A model generated the notes under the pieces. That model was not told where the DNA came from and searched no databases. It saw only the letters and a program-made list of their open reading frames with translations. The translations under genes were made by a program, and so were the position numbers. Source: a bacterium (GTDB lineage: Bacteria > Patescibacteria > Dojkabacteria > SC72). Taken from it: a stretch of 6,012 nt of DNA. Shown in pieces: positions 1-4,683 of this stretch. The stretch is taken from contig JAKPKF010000475.1 in the NCBI GenBank assembly GCA_029553845.1, positions 1 to 6,012 on the forward strand, in the 5' to 3' direction. Within the stretch, counting starts at the first letter, position 1; each line of letters starts with the position of its first letter.

Positions 1-711
1 ACTCATTTTCGGCAATGGGCAACCCAAAGGTTAAGGGAATATATAATCAAGGGCTTTACTTTGGATGATGAACGCTTGAAGCAAATGGGGGGTGGCAATT
101 ACTTTGATGAGTTGCTTGCCCGCATCAGGGATATCCGCTCCTCAGAAAAGATATTCTGGCGTAAAGTGCTGGATATATATGCCACCAGTATAGATTATGA
201 TCCCAGAGCGGAGGTTTCTCGGGATTTCTTTAAGGTCATCCAGAACAAGATGCACTGGGCAAGTCATGGACACACGGCAGCGGAAATCATCTATGCCAGA
301 GCAGATGCCCAAAAACCATATCTGGGACTCACCAGTTGGAGTGGAGATCAGCCCCGGAAGGCAGATACCGAAATAGCCAAGAATTATCTGAATGAGCAAG
401 AACTGGATATCCTGAATCGGATTGTCACTATGTATCTGGACTTTGCGGAATTACAGGCATTAAACAGGAAACCGATGCGGATGCAGGATTGGATTATCAA
501 GCTGGATGAGTTTCTCAAACTGAGCGGTAGGGATATCTTGAAACATAGTGGTAAAGTAGCTCATGAAGAGGCACTGCAAAAAGCCCGTCTGGAATATGAC
601 AAATGGCAGCAGGAACAGCTTACTCATCCGACTGAAGTGGAAAAGCACTTTGTGGAAGTGATTGAAGAAGTGAAACAATTGGAAAAGAAAAGCCCCAAGA
701 GAAAAATGTAA
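1..711 (+). CDS. RhuM-family protein, C-terminal part (5' end outside window)
   Basis: The reading frame is open from base 1, and the residues before the first possible start (THFRQWATQRLREYIIKGFT) are clearly coding, so the TTG at 61 is internal and the gene begins outside the window. The visible 236 residues carry family hallmarks of RhuM proteins (Virulence_RhuM): 'FRQWATQRLREYIIKGF', then 'LDDERLK', then 'YFDELLARIRDIRSSE', then 'KVLDIYATSIDYDP'. Family members are usually somewhat over 300 residues, so roughly the first third is missing. The tail (about residues 195-236) is rich in Lys and Glu and probably helical. RhuM is named from a Salmonella pathogenicity island; its biochemical role is not settled, and homologues often sit in restriction-modification or other accessory islands (known). 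Its stop codon overlaps the ATG of the broken gene behind it (TAATG), which suggests a former operon. Family assignment is firm; function is unknown. Confidence 0.9.
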   Translation, partial: THFRQWATQRLREYIIKGFTLDDERLKQMGGGNYFDELLARIRDIRSSEKIFWRKVLDIYATSIDYDPRAEVSRDFFKVIQNKMHWASHGHTAAEIIYARADAQKPYLGLTSWSGDQPRKADTEIAKNYLNEQELDILNRIVTMYLDFAELQALNRKPMRMQDWIIKLDEFLKLSGRDILKHSGKVAHEEALQKARLEYDKWQQEQLTHPTEVEKHFVEVIEEVKQLEKKSPKRKM

Positions 712-913
712 TGGCACGCAAAACTACTCTAAAAACACATAAATTCACCAATAAACTGATCCCAAAGTCATCCTTAGTTGCTGGATATTGTCAGGGACTC
801 CTAAACAGGAGCTCAAGCTCCGAGGTTATGATCCAGACGAGTATCTGCAGGAAAATGTGGTTTTTATGGAAGACCCTAATTACATAGATAGTATGATTAG
901 TTCAATAATATAA
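711..913 (+). pseudogene. Frameshifted remnant of an unidentified gene downstream of RhuM
   Basis: An ATG at 711 overlaps the RhuM stop (TAATG), as in translationally coupled genes, and starts 'MARKTTLKTHKFTNKL'. This frame stays open to a TAG at 885-887 (58 residues), but after about residue 17 it becomes Ser-rich and unconvincing. The +2 frame relative to it is open from 755 to the TAA at 911-913, and its end reads like real protein: 'KLRGYDPDEYLQENVVFMED', ending in PNYIDSMISSII. The simplest reading is one gene whose start and end survive in different frames, with a frameshift or an internal deletion around 755-800. A shift inside the overlap would give a protein of only about 65 residues. 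I do not recognise the parent family. The alternatives are two tiny genes or a sequencing indel. Confidence 0.5.
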
Positions 914-937
914 TCTATCTTACAAGAGAGGTGTTGA

Positions 938-1018
938 ATGTATTTATCCCGACTATACATTAGAAATTACAGATCAATTAAGGAACTTAATATTGTTCTT
1001 AGTGAAACTGCTCCTTAG
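938..1018 (+). pseudogene. Truncated N-terminus of an OLD/RecF-like AAA ATPase (26 codons)
   Basis: A good Shine-Dalgarno (AGAGAGG, 925-931, six bases before the ATG) leads into a 26-residue ORF beginning 'MYLSRLYIRNYRSIKELNI'. This is the standard first strand and 'xNYRSIK/xNFRxxK' element of OLD-family nucleases and RecF/SMC-like ABC ATPases, which is normally followed within about 10-15 residues by the Walker A loop (GxNxxGKS/T). Here the frame ends in 'VLSETAP' and TAG before any Walker A, so no functional ATPase can be made. The stop codon lies inside the ribosome binding region of the following sigma-like gene, so the rest of the gene was probably replaced or deleted at this junction. 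OLD-type nucleases are common defence-island genes, which fits the RhuM neighbour. The family call rests on a short but characteristic motif. Confidence 0.65.
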
Positions 1019-1020
1019 GA
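1017..1020 (+). promoter_or_regulatory. Shine-Dalgarno AGGA for the sigma-like gene
   Basis: AGGA lies seven bases before the ATG at 1028, which favours that start over the in-frame ATG at 1052 (Met9). It overlaps the TAG stop of the truncated ATPase fragment, so any ribosome finishing the fragment would terminate right on this site. Confidence 0.55.
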
Positions 1021-1027
1021 TAATAAA

Positions 1028-2119
1028 ATGAAAGAAATCGGCTCTATCGCAATGGACAAAAATTTATATAATGAAATCGTAAGATATATAAGTGAATTGA
1101 CCTTACAGAGATTCTATTATCTTAATCTGGCAGATGATATCGCCAATTCCATTTTAGTAAGTTTTATGCAAAGCTCAACCTCCACCGATCCTTACGAGCA
1201 TACAAAAGATTACATCAAGTCCGTATTCCCGAAGGCAGTAGAGGATGTATTTAGCTACTATCAGAAATTGACATTGCAATACTGCCTTACGAAAACTAAA
1301 GATCATAGTGTATCCGAAGATATTTCACAGGAAGCTATAAGGCAGCTATTATCATCAAAGAATAAAATCAATGATGTTTATTCTTGGCTAAGACAGGTAA
1401 CGCATAATCTAATCTGTAAGCACTACCAGTTTAAAGCAAACGAAAAAGATTTGCACAACTTACTATATATGGAAACCTCTTCTTTACAGAATGTGATGGA
1501 ATCTGGAACTACCATAGATATAGAGGGATTGGATCCCATTAAAAAGAAGGAAATTCTCGCCAGTCAGGAATATCGTGATTATTGTGCAATGCTATCATTC
1601 GATAGTATAAAAGAATATGCGTCTTCTATGAATGTTAGTGAAAAAGTGGCACAGAAAAGAAAAGAGAGAATCACCCGCAATATTAGGTCAAAGATACTAC
1701 TCGCAATTGGGTGGGAAGCAAGCCACGAGATACTTAGCTACAATCAATACAACGCAATCCAGAAGTTTATCCGCGAGCTTCTAAAAATTGGTTGTAATGG
1801 CGAGGATATCAAGCAAAATAGTAAGCTAAATCCAAAGCTAACACAAGTTATGAATGGCATAGAAAGGATAGATGATTGGGGAATTACAATGGTAGATAAC
1901 CATAGATTCCGGCTGTATATATTTCATTTAAACGCTGAAAAGCAACCGATCATAGCCACATTTTATATAACCTTGAATGAGAGAAACCACATCTCAGTAG
2001 AAAATTGCAAAAAAAACGAAATCATTGGTGTCCACCCAATTCCTGCTAACATACAGATACCAAAGGAGAAAGGTAAATCACTTTGGTCTTACGAAAAAAT
2101 TATTTCACTTCTGAAGTAA
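1028..2119 (+). CDS. Sigma-70-like (ECF-type) factor with apparent doubled region 2 and C-terminal extension
   Basis: This 363-residue cytosolic protein is probably an RNA polymerase sigma factor of ECF type. Residues about 80-137 fit region 2: the DAED-like acidic helix 'SVSEDISQEAIRQLL' (94-108), then 'VYSWLRQVTHNLICKHY' (117-133), matching the family pattern W-L-x-x-I-A-x-N-x-x-x-D-x-x-R. Residues about 183-225 fit region 4, with a helix-turn-helix (SIKEYASSMNVSEKVAQKRK, 193-212). Residues about 22-79 repeat the region 2 layout (LTLQRFYYLNLADDIANSIL, then a second helix at 56-79), so the fold may be duplicated. From about 230 to 363 there is a further mixed helix and strand domain that I do not recognise. 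ECF factors are usually about 170-200 residues, so this one is nearly double. There is no obvious anti-sigma gene beside it; the next genes encode exported proteins. Start supported by AGGA at 1017-1020. The sigma assignment is good; target genes are unknown. Confidence 0.72.
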   Translation: MKEIGSIAMDKNLYNEIVRYISELTLQRFYYLNLADDIANSILVSFMQSSTSTDPYEHTKDYIKSVFPKAVEDVFSYYQKLTLQYCLTKTKDHSVSEDISQEAIRQLLSSKNKINDVYSWLRQVTHNLICKHYQFKANEKDLHNLLYMETSSLQNVMESGTTIDIEGLDPIKKKEILASQEYRDYCAMLSFDSIKEYASSMNVSEKVAQKRKERITRNIRSKILLAIGWEASHEILSYNQYNAIQKFIRELLKIGCNGEDIKQNSKLNPKLTQVMNGIERIDDWGITMVDNHRFRLYIFHLNAEKQPIIATFYITLNERNHISVENCKKNEIIGVHPIPANIQIPKEKGKSLWSYEKIISLLK

Positions 2120-2184
2120 AATATCTTCAATTCTGGCATCTCAATTTTCTCAATTTTGACACTTATATATTAGAGAAAAATTCA

Positions 2185-2190
2185 AAGGAG
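2185..2190 (+). promoter_or_regulatory. Strong Shine-Dalgarno placed before an ATT codon
   Basis: AAGGAG is near-consensus and ends seven bases before the ATT at 2198. The codons that follow encode a typical signal peptide (KKLILYIVLAVVC). No ATG, GTG or TTG sits at a suitable distance in that frame, so this site marks either a true ATT start or the place where an ATG mutated. Confidence 0.6.
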
Positions 2191-2197
2191 CGTTAAA

Positions 2198-2359
2198 ATT
2201 AAGAAACTAATTCTTTACATAGTGTTGGCTGTAGTGTGTCTTAATCTGTTTTGTGCAGTTATCTACTGCACAGCCATTGAGCACCAAACTCTTCCCGTCT
2301 ATAAAGGTTCATTAAATGATTCTATCGTTAAAATTGTTTACGAAGTTCCGAATCGATAA
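2198..2359 (+). CDS. Small secreted ORF with ATT in the start position (possible remnant of a DUF5916-like N-terminus)
   Basis: Fifty-three codons run from ATT (2198) to TAA (2357-2359). The product opens with a textbook signal peptide, I/M-KKLILYIVLAVVCLNLF, with likely cleavage near 'IYCTA-IEH'. The mature part is only about 27 residues: 'QTLPVYKGSLNDSIVKIVYE' then VPNR. 'LPVYKGSLNDSIVK' resembles the 'PPVIDGKLDDPVWK' segment that opens the CBM9-like domain of DUF5916 proteins, and such a gene follows directly in another frame (+2). Seen: signal peptide, excellent Shine-Dalgarno, non-standard start. Known: ATT starts are rare but real, for example infC and pcnB of E. coli, where they limit expression. 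Inferred: either a weakly translated small exported protein, or a dead N-terminal fragment split from the neighbour or from a lost paralogue. I cannot choose between these. Confidence 0.45.
   Translation: MKKLILYIVLAVVCLNLFCAVIYCTAIEHQTLPVYKGSLNDSIVKIVYEVPNR
2252..2272. repeat. Perfect 8-bp inverted repeat (hairpin) inside the small ORF
   Basis: TGTGCAGT (2252-2259) and ACTGCACA (2265-2272) are exact reverse complements around a five-base loop. No T-run follows, so it is not a standard terminator. It lies 54 bases into the small ORF and about 135 bases before the GTG start of the outer-membrane gene. It could be an mRNA hairpin or a protein-binding palindrome, or chance. Confidence 0.35.
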
Positions 2360-2395
2360 TATTCATCGTGCGGGGTGGATATTTATCTACTTTAT

Positions 2396-2400
2396 GGGAG
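2396..2400 (+). promoter_or_regulatory. Shine-Dalgarno GGGAG that fixes the GTG start at 2407
   Basis: GGGAG is followed by six A residues and then GTG at 2407. The more upstream in-frame GTG at 2368 has no purine-rich site in front of it, so 2407 is the preferred start. Confidence 0.6.
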
Positions 2401-2406
2401 AAAAAA

Positions 2407-4572
2407 GTGAAAAAAGAGTATAAGCTATTAAAAAGAAGTGAATGGCGAATCATACTATTATTTATTGCCCTTGCTCTAATCTCAAGCGTGTTAGATGCTA
2501 TCAATACTTGGGATGCTTCAATAGAATATTTGAGCTTGATCGAAAGAATCGAAAACGATCATCGGCAACACCAGCGCATAGATATTGGTGACATTCGTAT
2601 GGGTAAAAATAATGATAACTACTCCCCATCCCCTTTCAGGGAAAAGCATTGGTTGTTTTATGATTCTAAAAATCTTTACTATGCCGTAATCGCAGAAATA
2701 GATAGCAGCTTTAGTAGAGGAGTTGAAGCTGTCAGAGATGGCAACACTGCCAGTGATAATATTTACTTACAACTTATAACCCAACCAGAATCAAACCTTG
2801 CTTATGTTTATGGTTTTTCTCCGCTTGGGTGTAAAATGGATTATACAATAGATTATAGCTTTGGATCTAACTATAATTGGGATAGCAGCTATCAATACAA
2901 ATCGGAACTCCATAATAACTTATGGTTTATTGAGGCAACGATCCCTTTTAACGATCTTCGGTACTCGGGAGCTCCACCCTATGAGTTTTCTGTGATGTTT
3001 AAAAGAACACACTACAAATCTATGTCTTACTATAGGTATCCTTATGTGGATTCAAAAATTGGATTAGATTATTTTAGAAGTTTTTATCCAATAACGATAG
3101 AAACTCATATCGAACATCAATGGAATCCTAAGCTTAAATTACACTCCACTATGGTCTATGATTTGCAAGAAGAACAGACAAATGATTTGGCTGATTATAC
3201 TGGGTTAAACTTCAGCTTAAAACCAGGTCAGAATAGCACTGCCAAACTCACAATCCAACCGGATTTTTCAGATACACCTCTTGATTCTGAATCTAATGTG
3301 TATAACAGCAAGTACCCACCAACGATAGAAGAAAATCGCAGTTTTTTCATTGAGGACTATGACCTATTGGCACCAAATGCAGATTTTTGGTATACCCGAA
3401 AAATAATCAGCCCCATTATAGCATTGAAGTTCAATAGAATACAGAATAATAGCGCTTTAGCTGTTCTGGCGTTGAAGGATAAAGAAAATAGCGATGTGAT
3501 GGATTCTGGAGATTATTGGTTAGCTGCCGGATATTCAAATAATGTCGGTAATAATCAAGTTATTTTCAATGCCTATACTCGCGGCTCTGAGGACTGGGCT
3601 GATTACAATTCTCTGGTGTACTTGATCACTGGCATACGACCAGGGAAAAATATACTTGTTAATCCAGAGTTTGGTTTTTCTTTTGACCATAAACCAAGCA
3701 CAGACAAGGTCGGGACTTATGGTAAATTAGCCATTGCCTGGCAAGGTGAACACTTTTATCTTATGGGTGGTTCTGAATACCTCAGCCGTGATTTTACTGC
3801 GAGCATGGGCTCAATCAACGAAACCGATAGAGCGAATCTTGTAGCGCAAATTGAGTATCAAAAGTATTTTGATACTTACTTGAATTATCTTACATCCCAA
3901 TTGACAATGTCAACAACATATAACCTTAAATTTGACACAAACTATTACCGGAGTTTAATATTTTCTACCAGTGCCACCGGATTTAATAATGTCCTTACCC
4001 TAAGCTACAACACTGACTATTCGGAAGAATATTTCAGCTACATTATGCATTCAACCTATGCTCATACTCTCGGATTATCATCTTCCAAATACCAATATTT
4101 AATGCCATCGGCAAGTTTTACATCCGGAAAAAGTATTATCTACAGCCAGAATAGGACTGCAGATTACTTCAGTTTTGTACCAACTATATGGACTGAGATC
4201 AATCAAAACACTACATTAGGATTGGGTATATACTATATCAAGTATAATGCCAAGCAAACAGATGTTTTTGATAATGAGTATTATTTTTCAAACATCAATT
4301 TGAAAACTCAGTTTGTTGACAAAATATCCATTACGCAAGGGATAAGGATTAATAACTATACTAATACTATAGTTCCAGCTTCAGATGTATCTTCGGCGAT
4401 ATTCAAAAATGGCTATATAGGGTATTATGTTAACATCGACTGGATGGTAACGAAACATTTCAATTTAATAACCGGATATAAGTCCATAGAAAGCAGATAT
4501 AGAATGGATGAGGAGAGAGAATTAGCTGTAGAAGAACAGAATATGTATCTAAAAGTGGAATACCAATTCTAA
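2407..4572 (+). CDS. DUF5916-family outer-membrane beta-barrel protein with N-terminal CBM9-like domain
   Basis: Starting at GTG 2407 gives 721 residues with a signal-anchor-like export sequence: basic KKEYKLLKRSEWR (2-14), then hydrophobic IILLFIALALISSVLDA (15-31). Residues about 60-215 look like a CBM9-like beta-sandwich: 'HWLFYDSKNLYYAVIAEID' (81-99), then 'DNIYLQLIT' (117-125), then 'LWFIEATIPFNDLRY' (172-186). The DUF5916 signature follows: 'QPDFSDTPLDSE' (284-295), 'ENRSFFIEDYDLL' (309-321), 'FWYTRKI' (327-333), matching the family's 'NPDFSQVEAD', 'EKRPFFLEG', 'FYTRRIG'. The rest is alternating aromatic strands of an outer-membrane barrel, ending in Phe, as barrel proteins commonly do for BAM recognition. 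The substrate or transport role of the family is not known. Odd: the usual 'PxIDGxLDD' opening of the CBM9-like domain is missing here, yet something similar lies in the small ORF just upstream. An alternative start at GTG 2368 would add 13 residues. Confidence 0.83.
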   Translation: MKKEYKLLKRSEWRIILLFIALALISSVLDAINTWDASIEYLSLIERIENDHRQHQRIDIGDIRMGKNNDNYSPSPFREKHWLFYDSKNLYYAVIAEIDSSFSRGVEAVRDGNTASDNIYLQLITQPESNLAYVYGFSPLGCKMDYTIDYSFGSNYNWDSSYQYKSELHNNLWFIEATIPFNDLRYSGAPPYEFSVMFKRTHYKSMSYYRYPYVDSKIGLDYFRSFYPITIETHIEHQWNPKLKLHSTMVYDLQEEQTNDLADYTGLNFSLKPGQNSTAKLTIQPDFSDTPLDSESNVYNSKYPPTIEENRSFFIEDYDLLAPNADFWYTRKIISPIIALKFNRIQNNSALAVLALKDKENSDVMDSGDYWLAAGYSNNVGNNQVIFNAYTRGSEDWADYNSLVYLITGIRPGKNILVNPEFGFSFDHKPSTDKVGTYGKLAIAWQGEHFYLMGGSEYLSRDFTASMGSINETDRANLVAQIEYQKYFDTYLNYLTSQLTMSTTYNLKFDTNYYRSLIFSTSATGFNNVLTLSYNTDYSEEYFSYIMHSTYAHTLGLSSSKYQYLMPSASFTSGKSIIYSQNRTADYFSFVPTIWTEINQNTTLGLGIYYIKYNAKQTDVFDNEYYFSNINLKTQFVDKISITQGIRINNYTNTIVPASDVSSAIFKNGYIGYYVNIDWMVTKHFNLITGYKSIESRYRMDEERELAVEEQNMYLKVEYQF

Positions 4573-4630
4573 ATGGTTAGCATCATTAACAACTTCTATT
4601 CACACTCTAAAATACTATTTCCATATATTC

Positions 4631-4667
4631 GGAAGCGGTCATCCAAACTGATGCTTGCTTCCATTTT
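4631..4667 (+). terminator. Probable intrinsic terminator after the DUF5916 gene
   Basis: A 13-position stem (4631-4643 with 4650-4662) encloses a six-base loop. It consists of GGAAGC/GCTTCC, two G-T wobble pairs, one mismatch, then CATC/GATG. ATTTT follows. The stem is good but the T-run is short. Its position 58 bases after the barrel gene and 21 bases before the next ATG fits transcription ending between the two genes; read-through or attenuation is also possible. Confidence 0.5.
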
Positions 4668-4683
4668 GACTATTAAGGATAAT

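Noticed and set aside
142..399. Minus-strand ORF of 85 codons
   Set aside because: It lies opposite the strongly recognised RhuM frame, and its product shows no domain-like features.
460..717. Minus-strand ORF of 85 codons rich in Phe and His
   Set aside because: It is the complement of the Lys/Glu-rich RhuM tail and has no independent support.
798..821. Overlapping short hairpins (CTCCT/AGGAG and GGAGC/GCTCC) resembling an attenuator
   Set aside because: The stems are only five bases, inside a decayed coding stretch, with no T-run or leader peptide to support regulation.
2127..2155. Three copies of TCAATT before the small ORF
   Set aside because: They are too short, irregularly spaced and AT-rich to separate from chance.
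2156..2170. TTGACA followed by TATATAT as a promoter
   Set aside because: The -35-like box is perfect but no -10-like box lies at about 17 bases; the TATATAT is only three bases away.
4573..4683. In-frame upstream extension of the beta-helix gene (ATG at 4573 or 4651)
   Set aside because: It would place more than 10 or 37 unrelated residues before a clear signal peptide, and the region is occupied by the terminator-like hairpin. The start at 4684 has its own AAGGA.
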